Assembly: GCF_018555455.1 (NCBI RefSeq) | Contig: NZ_JAFEJU010000002.1 | Location: forward strand, 124,001 to 188,000 | From: Bifidobacterium colobi | Lineage (GTDB): Bacteria > Actinomycetota > Actinomycetes > Actinomycetales > Bifidobacteriaceae | Length of the DNA: 64,000 nucleotides | Direction of reading: 5' to 3' | In this document: piece by piece, positions 41,035-51,900 of the stretch | How positions within the stretch are numbered: position 1 is the stretch's first letter | Layout: each line of letters begins with the position of its first letter | Position numbers and translations under genes: made by a program | Notes under the pieces: model-generated | Seen by the model: the letters and a program-made list of their open reading frames with translations, nothing else | Told to the model about the DNA's origin: nothing | Database searches by the model: none

Positions 41035-42765
41035 ATGGTGGAGTTGAACACAGTGGTCGGTAAGCGGTACAAGATTCTGACCCAGATCGGCAAGGGTGGC
41101 ATGTCCACCGTCTATCTGGCGATGGATTCCTCGCTGAACAAGCAGTGGGCCATCAAGGAGATTAAGAACGTCTCCGATCCGGTGCAACGCGACCTGGTGA
41201 TTAAGAGCCTGACCGTCGAAGCCAACATGATTAAGCGCTTCGACCATCCCGCCATCCCACGTATCGTGGATTTGATCGAGGAAAAGGGCAGCCTGTTCGT
41301 GGTCATGGACTACGTGGAAGGCCGCACGCTGTCGAGCATTCTGAAGAAGGAAGGCCCGCAGGACGAAGACGATGTGGTCGACTGGGGCATCCAGCTGTGC
41401 GATGTGCTCGACTATCTGCACCGCCGCAAGCATCCGGTGATTTTCCGCGATATGAAGCCCTCCAATGTGATGCTCACTCCTGAGGGTGCCATTAAACTTA
41501 TCGATTTCGGTATTGCGCTGGAGATTGGCAAGAATGATGGTGCGGATAGCAAGCCGCTGATCGGTGATGATCGCCAGCTTGGCACGCCTGGCTTCGGCGC
41601 TCCCGAACAGTTCGATGAGAACGCTCACGTGGATGCCCGTACTGATATCTACGCGCTGGGCGCCACCTTGTTCTATCTGCTCACCGGCTCGCACCCGCGC
41701 AAGAACGGCATCGTGCCGATCCGCCAGATCAAGCCGGAACTCTCCCAAGGCTTGGAAGCGGTTATCGAGAAGGCGACCCGCAAGAATCCGGACGAACGCT
41801 ACCAGTCCTGCGCTGACTTCGCCTACGCGCTCAAGCATTACCGCGAGGAAGATGAGGCCACTCGCAAGGCTTTGGTCGGCAAGTGGCGCGGTTTCCTCGG
41901 TACTGCCATCGCATCGGTGGTCTGCTTGGCGCTCGCCGGCGGCTGCCTGCTGCTGTCCAACCATGCGCGCAACACGGATTACGACTACTGGATGTCGCAG
42001 GGTGCGCAGAACTCTGATGCATCTGCTGCTGAGGCCGCATACGTGCGCGCGGCTCAGATTAAGCCGACCGCAATCCAGCCGTATGAGGAGCTGATCAAGC
42101 GCTACACGCTCGACAGTGACTTCAGCGATGATGAAGAGCAGCTGTACAACGAGCTACTGAGCCAGCATGCCACTGATCTTCGTAAGAACCAGAATGATTG
42201 GGCACAGCTGAGCTACGACACCGGCCGCATGTATTGGTACTACTATTCCGGCACCAAGATGGCGAGCAAGGATACGGCGAACAATACCGATCCGCAACGC
42301 TACGCCCGTATTCGCGCCGCCTCCCAGTGGATGCACAATGCTGCGGCAGACAGCAGCTTCAAGGATGCGAAGCTCGCCAAGATCTACGCCGACATTGCCG
42401 ACTTCAATACGCAGATCGTGCCGTTGATCAATCAGGGTTCCGATTCCGGCAAATACAAGCCGTACTTCACCAAGCTCAATGATCTGGTAAGCGCGGCGAA
42501 CAAGGAAGACAACGAAGTGATTCGTCTGGAAGCCGCCAACTTGACGTTGGACGCGTTGCGCGTCTACCCGCGTAAGTTCCGTGCGGATGGCATCAAGCAG
42601 CAGTCGATGCTTGATTTGGCCAACGCCGCTTCCACACTCGCTGATAAAACCCAGTCCACCACCGAGGCACTGGACGCCAGCAAGAAATCCGCAAAGCAGG
42701 CCGAGCAGCCCACTAAGGATGCCATTGCCAACGCTTTCGTTGATATTAAAGGGGATGCCAAGTGA
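41035..42765 (+). CDS. Membrane Ser/Thr protein kinase with extracellular helical domain
   Basis: This is a 576-residue eukaryotic-type kinase. Residues 1-275 form the kinase domain: GKGGMSTVYLA (P-loop), AIKE with Lys41, RDMKPSN with catalytic Asp139, DFG-type DFGIA with Asp157, and GTPGFGAPEQ after the activation loop. All catalytic residues are intact. A membrane helix (about 287-308, TAIASVVCLALAGGCLLLS) is followed by about 265 extracellular residues rich in helices, TPR-like. ATG 41035 has GGAGG seven bases upstream. Kinase-TM-helical-ectodomain is also the plan of EssB/YukC of Firmicute type VII systems, where the kinase part is dead. The stop overlaps the next start (GTGA). Confidence 0.9.
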   Translation: MVELNTVVGKRYKILTQIGKGGMSTVYLAMDSSLNKQWAIKEIKNVSDPVQRDLVIKSLTVEANMIKRFDHPAIPRIVDLIEEKGSLFVVMDYVEGRTLSSILKKEGPQDEDDVVDWGIQLCDVLDYLHRRKHPVIFRDMKPSNVMLTPEGAIKLIDFGIALEIGKNDGADSKPLIGDDRQLGTPGFGAPEQFDENAHVDARTDIYALGATLFYLLTGSHPRKNGIVPIRQIKPELSQGLEAVIEKATRKNPDERYQSCADFAYALKHYREEDEATRKALVGKWRGFLGTAIASVVCLALAGGCLLLSNHARNTDYDYWMSQGAQNSDASAAEAAYVRAAQIKPTAIQPYEELIKRYTLDSDFSDDEEQLYNELLSQHATDLRKNQNDWAQLSYDTGRMYWYYYSGTKMASKDTANNTDPQRYARIRAASQWMHNAAADSSFKDAKLAKIYADIADFNTQIVPLINQGSDSGKYKPYFTKLNDLVSAANKEDNEVIRLEAANLTLDALRVYPRKFRADGIKQQSMLDLANAASTLADKTQSTTEALDASKKSAKQAEQPTKDAIANAFVDIKGDAK

Positions 42766-43388
42766 ACGCTGATACCTACAGGACTCTGGCAGTCATTTTC
42801 CTGGCCTTGGCGGTGATTCTCGCAGCTGTGGCCGTAGTGCTGTTCCGCAAGTTCAATATTCCGGCAGTCCGCGATGCGCTGACTGGTAAGACCGCTGAGC
42901 GTGAGATTGCGCAACTGCGTGGTGTGCGCGCAGGTTCGTGGGCTCGCGCCGATGAGCTGGGCGAAGGCCGTAAGCGTCGCAAGGCCCGCAAGGGCGCTGA
43001 CACCACCACTGGTACGCATGAAACCAGTGATATGGAGTTCCGCCCGGTAACCGGTACTGGTTCCGGTACCGGTTCGGGCACGGGCAGTGGCTCGGCGTCC
43101 ACCAATGCTGGCGTGACTCGTGCGGCTGACAAGCCGTCTGCAGTGCCGAACGGCAGCACCGGTACGAAGCCTAAGCATGGCAACCATGCTGCTGCAGCCA
43201 AGAAGACTCAGGCTAAGGAACAGTCCGAATCCGACTCCGTGGTTGAGATTCCGGTGTCCATGGCTTCCGCCGCTGAGCTGGCTGACGAAGGTGAAACTTC
43301 GCTGATGCAATTCCGTAAGACTACTGATAAGCCGTCCGATGACGATGAATCCCGCACCATTCTGGTTCGTGGAGGGAAGAAACACTGA
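42762..43388 (+). CDS. One-TM protein with Thr/Ser-rich cytoplasmic tail, possible kinase substrate
   Basis: This 208-residue protein has an N-terminal helix (about 8-27) and a long polar tail. The tail has Gly-Thr/Ser repeats (TGSGTGSGTGSG), Lys/Arg-rich blocks and Thr/Ser sites such as MEFRPVTG, SLMQFRKT and DDESRTILV. I do not recognise a family. GTG 42762 overlaps the kinase stop and the TGA overlaps the next ATG (TGATG), so all three genes are translationally coupled. The Thr-rich tail makes it a plausible substrate or adaptor of the kinase; nothing in the sequence proves it. Confidence 0.75.
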   Translation: MNADTYRTLAVIFLALAVILAAVAVVLFRKFNIPAVRDALTGKTAEREIAQLRGVRAGSWARADELGEGRKRRKARKGADTTTGTHETSDMEFRPVTGTGSGTGSGTGSGSASTNAGVTRAADKPSAVPNGSTGTKPKHGNHAAAAKKTQAKEQSESDSVVEIPVSMASAAELADEGETSLMQFRKTTDKPSDDDESRTILVRGGKKH

Positions 43389-46300
43389 TGAAATCCAATA
43401 CTCGTACGTGGCTGAAGCCGCTGTTCGGCTCAGTGGTGGCCGTGGCTGCACTGACGTTTGGTGCAGTCTCCATCGCCCCGCTCGCCGTGGCGGATAATCT
43501 GCCGAAGAATGATTCCGACACCGCGCAGACTCAGGATGCCGATCATCCAACGTCGTTGCGTACCTTCCCGCCGGTGAAGGAGACTGCCAAGTCCACCGAT
43601 CAGAACACGACTGACGGCAAGACCGACTCGGCTGAGACCAAGGTGGCCGGTGACACTGCGAACGCCGAAGCTCAGAGTGATGCCGCAGCCGCTGCTCCGG
43701 CAGCTGTTGCCGCGACTGCTCCGACGATGAAGATTGAGGCGTATGCGGCCAAGAACGGTGTGGTACCTAACGATGCCAAACCGCTGGGCTCGGCCACCAA
43801 CGCATCCTCCATCCGTCTGGGTATTACTGTCACCAATTACACCGACTTCCCGGCTGGCGCGTTCGACAAGACCACCGGCAAGTATGTGGGTGACGCCAAG
43901 GACCAGTCCGCCATTGCTCTGGATATCCAGCCGCTGGGAGGTCGTTTCAATGTGCGCTATGGCGATTTCCGCCAGGTGCTTGACAAGGACGGCAAGCCGG
44001 TTGAGGGCTCCTATGAGGTGAAGCCCCAGGATGGTCCGGCTTTCGCGTTGAATGGTGCCAGCGGCACGAACTTCACCGTTGCCGTGGATACGCCAACCTA
44101 CGATGCATCCAAGGGCGAGACCCCGGTGGCGCTCGATAAGTTCGTGGCACAGGATGGTTCCAGCACCATCACCAAGCCGACGCTTACTCATGACACCACC
44201 GCTCCTGCCGCGCCGACCGCTGCTGCTTTCGGCGCTGGCTGGACTGCCGGCACGGTGAACGGCAAGAAGGTACAGCTGTCCGACGGCAACGCCGCATTGA
44301 ATGTCACGTTCGCTGCCAATGTGGAGACAGGTGCCAAGGTGCAGCTGGTCTCCGCGGATGGCAAAACCGTGGGAGACCTGACTGCTAGCGGCAAGACCGC
44401 TACATGGACGCCGAATGCTGACACGGTGGCAAATGTTGCTGATCTGAATGTTGTGGTGACTGATGCCGCCGGCAATAAGACTCCCACGAAGCTGTCCACA
44501 CTGCTGGGCACTGCCAATGCCGTGGATACGCTTGTGGTTGATACCGCCAAGAACTACAAGGTTGCGGTAACCGGTGAGCCGAATGCCGGGGTTGACGTGA
44601 ACGGTGTCAAGTACTACACCAAGGTTTCCGGTCTGAGCATCACCGGTGGCAATCAAACTACATTGCCATACCGTTTGGCACTCACCGATCCGCTGGTGAA
44701 GGTCACCGCTCCAGCTGGTGCCACTGCGCCGACTGGTACGGCAACAGTTGAGAACAACGGCACTGTGGCGTATAAGTTTGATTCCACCTTGAGTGGCGAC
44801 GGCCAGTACACCGCCGCATTGCAGTTGCAGAACAATGCGTCCGCTACGTTTGCTCTCGATTCCACCGCTCCGGCGGTGACCAAGGTGGCATACGCCGGCA
44901 ATGGAGATGAGCTTACCTCTGGCTCCAGCACTATTCTGCTGGGCTCCAACAACGCCAACGCTTCGGCAACTCTGACCTTTACAGTCGACGAGCAAGGTTC
45001 CGGCTTCGATGTCAACGACGTAAAGCTCGACACCACCGGTGCCTTCACCGGCACTGATGGCAAGGCCGCTGATCCGAAGCCGCAGATCACCGCGAATGGC
45101 AATACGGTTACCGCCACGTTCACTCAGGCTGGTACGTATGACTTCTCCAAGATGAAGATCCAGGTCAACGACAAGGTTGGCAACCAGGGTGCGAACACTG
45201 CCGTTACCGGTGTAACGGACGGAGGCACGCTGCCGAAGGAACTGGTTATTGCCGATATGGCCAAGCTTGCCAAGGCCAGCTCCACGTTTACCGTGACTCC
45301 AGCGCAGGGCAAGGATGCAGTGAACGTCAACGGCGCTAAATGGTATGGTGCAGCACCGACGGTCGAAGTAACCATTAAGAACAACTATTTGGCTGAGAAG
45401 ATCGCCGCGGTGCTTGCCGCTGATAAGAATACTAAGGTGTTCAGCCAGAACTTCAATGGCACGGATAATGCCGCCACGGTGACGTATCAGGATCTCACCG
45501 TGAAGGCTACTGGTGACTCTGCAACGGTGACCTTCCCCGCTGCCTTCCAGCCGAAGGATGATGGCTGGTACCAGTACACTGCGAACAACGATGCCTCGTA
45601 CTTCACTGCATTGTTCGGCAAGTTTGCCCCTGCCGTCAACGCATTCGGTGTGGATACGGGCAAGCCGGAAGTGGAATCCGTCACGCTGAACGGCACTGCC
45701 ATCTCTGCCAATACCGAATACAACGGCAAGAAGATCTTCGCCGCGGTGGGTCCGCAGACCCTTACCGTGACGGTCAAGGATTACCGTACGGGGGCAAATC
45801 CGCAGAGCACCGATCACACCTCTGGTGTGCAGAAAGTGAGCGCGAAGGTCAAGAAGGCCAAGGATTTGGTGTCTGCTGCCGAAGACGTCAACGTCACTAT
45901 CGCGCAGCAATCCAACCAGAACGGCACCTATGTAGGTACCGTAACGCTGCCGGAGGATGGTTACTACGATCTGAGTGACGTGGAAATCCAAGCCACCGAT
46001 AACGTGGGCAATGATAGCGGCACTGTCACGGCCAACTCCAAGACCGGTGACGTGGATGCTGTCGTGGCCATCGCCAAGGGTGCCAAGCCGAGTGTTTCCG
46101 CCATTCAGCTTGATGACATCTCCGGCAAGAAGGAAGGCAATCACGCCGGCTACTACCGTGGCGATGTGAAAGCCACCTACACGGTAACCGACAAGTGGTT
46201 CCCGCTTACCCAGAATGCTACGGCCAAGTATCCTGATGGAACCAGCATCAAGGATGCTGATTTGCTTGCCAGCAGCAAGGTGGATGGCACGCAGAACGGG

Positions 46301-48748
46301 TTCATGCAGCTCGAGCCGTCCGACACTGATTGGAAGAACTCCAACGGCTACAACTGGACCATCTCCAAGAACGTGCGCAAGCGCGGCGAAACGGCTGTGC
46401 AGGAAGGCACGTATGAAGTAAAGCTCCAATACAAGGGCTTCTACGACAATCCTAGTGATGCGGCCAAGCCGGAAGCCGGCAAGTTGATTAACGGTCGTGA
46501 TGATTTCATCATCGATTGGACCAAGCCGACGCTCGGCCAGATAGCGCTCAACCCGGATCAGAAGGTCTGGAAGCAGCTGCTGTTCGCTGAGTCTGAAACT
46601 GTGACGCTGAACGGCATCGGCGATAACCTTGCAGGCATTGATGATGCATCCAAGGCATTCGCCACAACTACTCAGGGCGATGATGACAAGGCCGGTAGCA
46701 ACGATGTCGACAACGATCACGCTGTGAGCTTCGACACCCACAACAGTGGCGTAAAGCTCACCAACGCCGACCTGTCCAACCCATCAGCCGGCTCGATGAG
46801 CTTCACGATGAACGCTGACAGCTTCCGTCTGAACGCCGATGGCACTTCGCTTGCCGTGTGCGATATGGCCGGCAACTGCGCCTCCACAGGAGACTTCTCC
46901 AACCTGTCCGCTTTCAAGGACAAGATCGAGAAGATCGTCATCGACAACGTGGCTCCGACCCTCGCCGTGACCTACGACAATAACGATGTGCGCAACGGCA
47001 AGTACTACAAGGCCCACCGCACCGGTACCGTGACCATCGTCGAATCCAACCTCGATTTGATTCAGGAGCGCGACGGCGACCGCGTAGTCGTGACCACGGA
47101 TGTGGATGGCACCAAGCAGACCGTCAAGCTGAAGGACTTCAAGGCACTGGCCAAGGACGATGGCAAGACCTACACCGCGCAGTTCAAGGCGGATAAGGAT
47201 GGCGACTGGACCGTGGACGCCAGCTTTGCCGACGTACTGCACCCGGCAGTGACCTATCACACCGAGTTCACGGTGGACACCATCGCGCCGAAGCTCACGC
47301 TCACCTTCGACAACAACAACGCGAAGAACGGCATGTACTATGCCGCCGATCGTCACGCCACGGTCAAGGAAGTGGAGCGTAACTTCTCCGAAAGCGAATC
47401 GGTGATTACCGTAACCGCCAAGGATGATAACGGCGCAGACATCACCGCGCCGAGCCCGGCCGGCTGGAGCCGCACCGGTGGCGAACGCGAATCCACCGAG
47501 TGGACCAACACCGTGGCATTCACCACCGAAGCGCACTTCACCATCAAGGCCAATGCCACCGATTTGGCCGGTAACGTGGCCGAGGAAGTGAGCGAACCGG
47601 AGTTCGTGATCGATAAGACCAAGCCGCAAGTCAAGATCGAACGCGTGGAGAACAAGACCGCATACGCGGGCACTGTGGCTCCGCTCATCGACTATGACGA
47701 TACGAATATCGACATGAGCCACGTGAACTACACGATTACCGGCAGCCACCGTGGTGAGTTGAAGGACAAGGAGATTCCGCTCAACACCACCACCAACACG
47801 GACAACACCCGTACGGTGGACTTCAAGGACTTCGAACGCAAGGTGCAGCTTGATGATGTGTACACCATCAAGGCCACCGCCACCGACATGGCCGGCAACG
47901 CGTTCGAAACCCAGAAGACCTTCTCCGTGAACCGCTTCGGCTCCACCTACCTGTTCGATGCAGGCACCACGAGCCTGAGGGGTACGTACCTGAAGAAGGC
48001 CGAAAACGTGGTGATTACCGAGATCAACGTCTCCGGCCTGAAGCCGGATGCGCGCCAGATCGTGGTGGCCAAGGATGATAAGGCCAACACGCTGAACGCG
48101 GGCAAGGACTTCACCACGAAGACCAACGACGACAAGGGTTGGAGCAGCACCACCTACACGGTGCCAGCATCCAACTTCAACGCCGACGGCTTCTACCGCG
48201 TGCAGGTGCAGTCCGTGGACGAGGCAGGCAACCTGTCTCAGAACACGATGAACAACAAGGATGCCAGCCGCAAGAACAATGCCGAAGTGAACTTCGCCAT
48301 CGACACCACCGCGCCGACCGCATCCCTGCTGGGCCTGCGCTCCGGTTCCGTATACTACAGCCAGAGCGGTCACTCGGTTTCGGTGGATGCCAAGGACAAC
48401 ATGGGCATCAAGTCCACCGAAGTCTATGTGGATGGCCAGCCGAAGGGCAGCTGGAAGGGCGACGCACTGTTGAAGTCCACGCCGAGCCTCAACCTGGACG
48501 CCGACGCTACCAGCCATGAGATTGTGATTCATACAATCGATCAGGCTGGCAACGAAGCAACCTCCACCTACGACAACATCTATGTGGCATCCAACTGGTG
48601 GCAATACGCCACCCATACCGCGTGGATTCGCAACATGATGATCTTCGCCCTGCTGCTGGTGCTGGCAGCCATCGCAGGAATCATCGTGTGGGTTGCACAG
48701 CGCAAGAAGCAGTTCGCCTACCGCAAGAACCCATTCGAACGCGAGTAG
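43388..48748 (+). CDS. Large Ig-like-domain surface protein with C-terminal membrane anchor
   Basis: This is a 1786-residue secreted protein. It has a signal peptide (about 1-35, ending APLAVADN), then an Ala/Thr/Asp-rich linker (about 40-110) and about a dozen Ig-like (Big-type) beta-sandwich modules, many ending in TVDTI/IDTTAP-type linkers with recurring DxAGN (for example ATDLAGNVAEE). There is one membrane helix (about 1748-1772) and a cytoplasmic tail KKQFAYRKNPFERE, with no sortase motif. It is probably an envelope-spanning adhesin or structural partner of the kinase operon, to which it is translationally coupled. It lies just upstream of the type VII ATPase and could be part of an extracellular channel, but that is speculation. 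Confidence 0.83.
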   Translation: MKSNTRTWLKPLFGSVVAVAALTFGAVSIAPLAVADNLPKNDSDTAQTQDADHPTSLRTFPPVKETAKSTDQNTTDGKTDSAETKVAGDTANAEAQSDAAAAAPAAVAATAPTMKIEAYAAKNGVVPNDAKPLGSATNASSIRLGITVTNYTDFPAGAFDKTTGKYVGDAKDQSAIALDIQPLGGRFNVRYGDFRQVLDKDGKPVEGSYEVKPQDGPAFALNGASGTNFTVAVDTPTYDASKGETPVALDKFVAQDGSSTITKPTLTHDTTAPAAPTAAAFGAGWTAGTVNGKKVQLSDGNAALNVTFAANVETGAKVQLVSADGKTVGDLTASGKTATWTPNADTVANVADLNVVVTDAAGNKTPTKLSTLLGTANAVDTLVVDTAKNYKVAVTGEPNAGVDVNGVKYYTKVSGLSITGGNQTTLPYRLALTDPLVKVTAPAGATAPTGTATVENNGTVAYKFDSTLSGDGQYTAALQLQNNASATFALDSTAPAVTKVAYAGNGDELTSGSSTILLGSNNANASATLTFTVDEQGSGFDVNDVKLDTTGAFTGTDGKAADPKPQITANGNTVTATFTQAGTYDFSKMKIQVNDKVGNQGANTAVTGVTDGGTLPKELVIADMAKLAKASSTFTVTPAQGKDAVNVNGAKWYGAAPTVEVTIKNNYLAEKIAAVLAADKNTKVFSQNFNGTDNAATVTYQDLTVKATGDSATVTFPAAFQPKDDGWYQYTANNDASYFTALFGKFAPAVNAFGVDTGKPEVESVTLNGTAISANTEYNGKKIFAAVGPQTLTVTVKDYRTGANPQSTDHTSGVQKVSAKVKKAKDLVSAAEDVNVTIAQQSNQNGTYVGTVTLPEDGYYDLSDVEIQATDNVGNDSGTVTANSKTGDVDAVVAIAKGAKPSVSAIQLDDISGKKEGNHAGYYRGDVKATYTVTDKWFPLTQNATAKYPDGTSIKDADLLASSKVDGTQNGFMQLEPSDTDWKNSNGYNWTISKNVRKRGETAVQEGTYEVKLQYKGFYDNPSDAAKPEAGKLINGRDDFIIDWTKPTLGQIALNPDQKVWKQLLFAESETVTLNGIGDNLAGIDDASKAFATTTQGDDDKAGSNDVDNDHAVSFDTHNSGVKLTNADLSNPSAGSMSFTMNADSFRLNADGTSLAVCDMAGNCASTGDFSNLSAFKDKIEKIVIDNVAPTLAVTYDNNDVRNGKYYKAHRTGTVTIVESNLDLIQERDGDRVVVTTDVDGTKQTVKLKDFKALAKDDGKTYTAQFKADKDGDWTVDASFADVLHPAVTYHTEFTVDTIAPKLTLTFDNNNAKNGMYYAADRHATVKEVERNFSESESVITVTAKDDNGADITAPSPAGWSRTGGERESTEWTNTVAFTTEAHFTIKANATDLAGNVAEEVSEPEFVIDKTKPQVKIERVENKTAYAGTVAPLIDYDDTNIDMSHVNYTITGSHRGELKDKEIPLNTTTNTDNTRTVDFKDFERKVQLDDVYTIKATATDMAGNAFETQKTFSVNRFGSTYLFDAGTTSLRGTYLKKAENVVITEINVSGLKPDARQIVVAKDDKANTLNAGKDFTTKTNDDKGWSSTTYTVPASNFNADGFYRVQVQSVDEAGNLSQNTMNNKDASRKNNAEVNFAIDTTAPTASLLGLRSGSVYYSQSGHSVSVDAKDNMGIKSTEVYVDGQPKGSWKGDALLKSTPSLNLDADATSHEIVIHTIDQAGNEATSTYDNIYVASNWWQYATHTAWIRNMMIFALLLVLAAIAGIIVWVAQRKKQFAYRKNPFERE

Positions 48749-48805
48749 CGAGCGGCAGGCAACGCGCGGCGCACAGCCGATACATAACTGAATAATCACA
48801 CACCG

Positions 48806-48843
48806 CAACGGGCTGGTCTGATAACTGTCAGACCAGCCCGTTG
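48806..48843 (+). terminator. Hairpin after the Ig-like gene
   Basis: CAACGGGCTGGTCTGA (48806-48821) pairs perfectly with TCAGACCAGCCCGTTG (48828-48843). No T-run follows, so partial readthrough into the ATPase gene is possible. Confidence 0.65.
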
Positions 48844-48939
48844 TGCATTTCCTGAGACATTGAACAGCTGCTGAACATGGCGTGAACAGCGATAGACGAC
48901 CGCCATGATGGGGATGGAACAGAAAGAGAAGGGCAAGAT

Positions 48940-51900
48940 ATGAAGGGTTTGGTCACGGTTCACGATGCCACAGCAGGCACCCGATTCACCGCATATTTGG
49001 AAGCGTCGGATACCACGCCGCTATCGTCAATCATGCCGTCGTTGTCGAATATCACAGGTGCACAAGGTGAGTTGGAAACCCTGGGAATAGCGGTCGATGG
49101 CAAAACCGTAACGCCAGACACCACGGTTGGCCAATGCGAACTACATGAAGGCTCCTGGCTTTCGCTCATGGGTCGCGGAGCCAAAGTGATGAACCCGTAT
49201 GCCAATACCGATAACAACGATGGCTTTGTGCAGTTGCGTTTTGTGAGTGGTGTGAACGCTGGAGCTATCTACGATGTATCCCAAGGCACCATGTCCATCA
49301 GCTCGTTGCTTGACCCTGAGAAGAATTCCATGAATGCGGATTTCATGCTCGATGTGGGAGCGGACGGCGATGTGCGCATGATTCCACATGTGAGTGAAGG
49401 CAAGTACAAAAAGCGTGAGCATTGGTATAGTCGTCGCAAGAGGGAAATTCATTCCAACGTGTTCATCAATGGCAAAGAAGCCATTGAACCGGTAACGCTC
49501 AAGAATGATACCGAGGTCGTACTGCCGGAGTGCATTGTGGAAGTCACGCACGGACGCGAAACCTCGGTGCCGGTAGATACGCACGAGTCGGAAGGCCACT
49601 GGCTGTTCGCCCGGCCTCCGAAAATCCGTGAAGTAGTCAAACAACGTAAATTTGTGTTGCCAGTGGAGCCGACGAAGCCTGAAAAAATGCCGATCCCATT
49701 AATGGCCAGTCTGCTACCGCTGGTGATGGCCGTTGGCATGTGCGTGTTGCTGAAAAGCTATACATATCTGATGTTTGGCTTGATGAGCCCGGTAATGATG
49801 ATTGGCTCGTACGTGTCCGGCAATCATGCAGGCAAGAAACGCTACAAGAAACAGATGAAACGCTTCCATGAGAATTCCAAGCGTATTCGGGCCGAAGCGA
49901 GCAAAGCCGTGGATGCCGAAGAAGCCCAGTCGCGTTTGGAATACCCGGATCCTACGCAGGTGTTGGATATTTGCGCCCGTCATACCAAACGGTTGTGGAA
50001 TCGGCGTTCCACTGATGAATCATGGCTGAGATTACGCGTGGGAGCCGGCACGGTTGACTCACATATCACGCTCGAAGATCCGCAAAAAATGGAATTTGAG
50101 CGTATCGAGCATTGGCGGTTGCGTAATTTTCCAGTCACTGTCTCTCTGCCGGAAGCCGGGTGTGTGGGATGCACCGGTAATGCTGAAGTTCTCTACCCGG
50201 TGGTCTCATGGATGACTGCGCAAATGGCAGCATTGCACTCCACTCGAGATTTGGCACTGTATTTATTGACGCCACGTATGAATGACCACAACCACAAGAG
50301 CGATTTCAGTGGCATCGACTGGTCGTTTGCCCAATGGTTCCCACAATTCACGCCGCATTCCGGCCAGAATACATTGCGCACTATGGCAGTCACCGCGGAT
50401 GATCTGGCGTTACGCATCTCCGAACTCGTTGCCGTGCTCGATGAGCGAGCCAGCGAAAAGAAACGGCAATCGGTCAAACACTGGGTGGGCTCCGCCGTGG
50501 TGGTCATTATGGAGCGTGCGCATGTGCTGCGCTCCATGCCGGGTGTGATTCGACTGCTTCAGGAAGGTCCGGCGTTGGGCATGTATTCGCTGTGCATCGA
50601 TACTGACGAACGCATGCTGCCTGAGGAATGCCAGACGGTGATTACTGCTACGGATAGCAATCTACGAGTGGAAAGCAACATTGCCGACGACGTGTTCGAT
50701 ATCATGCCCGACTTGGTTTCCTCTGATTGGTTGGGTGCCGTTGGCGGAGCCTTGGCACCAATCGAGGATGGCAGCCCATCTGAAGGCCAGACGGGCATAC
50801 CGGATCAGAGCCGGTTATTGGATTTGCTGAACCTCACACCAACTCCCGATCAGATTGAGGCTCGCTGGGCCATGTATCCGCGTTCCACGTCTTGCCTGAT
50901 TGGTGAGTCTGTGGATGGTCCGTTCGGTTTGGATATTGCCAAAGATGGTCCGCATGGTTTGATTGGTGGCACCACCGGTTCCGGTAAATCCGAGCTCCTA
51001 CAGTCGTTGGTGGCTTCGCTCGCCGTAGCCAATACGCCTCAAGCGCTGAACTTTGTGCTCGTGGATTACAAGGGTGGTGCCGCGTTCAAGGATTGTGTGA
51101 AACTGCCGCATACCGTGGGCATGGTCACCGATTTGGATAATCATCTGGTCTCCCGCGCACTGACTTCGCTCGGTGCCGAACTCAACTATCGAGAGCATCT
51201 GCTGGCCAAGGCCGGAGCCAAGGATTTGGAAGATTACATCGATATGCGTGAGGCGAAGCCCAGTTTGCCGGAGATTCCGCGTCTGCTGATTGTTATCGAT
51301 GAGTTCGCGTCACTGGCTCGCGAACTGCCGGATTTTGTGACCGGCTTGGTCAATATTGCGCAACGAGGCCGTTCCTTGGGTATCCATTTGCTGCTTGCCA
51401 CACAGCGCCCTGGCGGCGTGGTCTCTCCGGAGATTCGCGCGAACACCAATTTGCGTATTGCGTTGCGTATGACCGATGCCTCGGAAAGCCAGGACGTGAT
51501 TGATGCCAAGGATGCCGCACTGATTTCCAAATCCACGCCGGGACGAGCCGTGGTGCGTTTGGGGTCCAGCTCTTTGATTCCATTCCAATCGGCGCGAGTC
51601 GGCGGCCGATACATCAATCCGGCAACAGCCAAGAATGCGGGGCGCTCGCAAGCGCCATTTATTCGTTCGCTGGCGTTCTCCCAACTGGGCGAGCCTGCGC
51701 CACAACGCCCGAGGGCCAAGAAAGACAAAGGCGATGTGAATGTAACTGACTTGAAAGTCTTGGTGGATGCCATCAACAAGGTAGCAGAGCGTGAACGTAT
51801 TCCGAAGCAACGCCAACCGTGGCTGCCAGCACTGCCGGAACAGTTGGATTTGCAGCGTTTGCAGGCCGCGGTGCAGTCCGGGCAGTCCAGTGAGCAGCCT

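Noticed and set aside
43430..48808. Long antisense frames opposite the Ig-like protein gene
   Set aside because: Shadows of the sense gene, no recognisable motifs, no ribosome binding sites.
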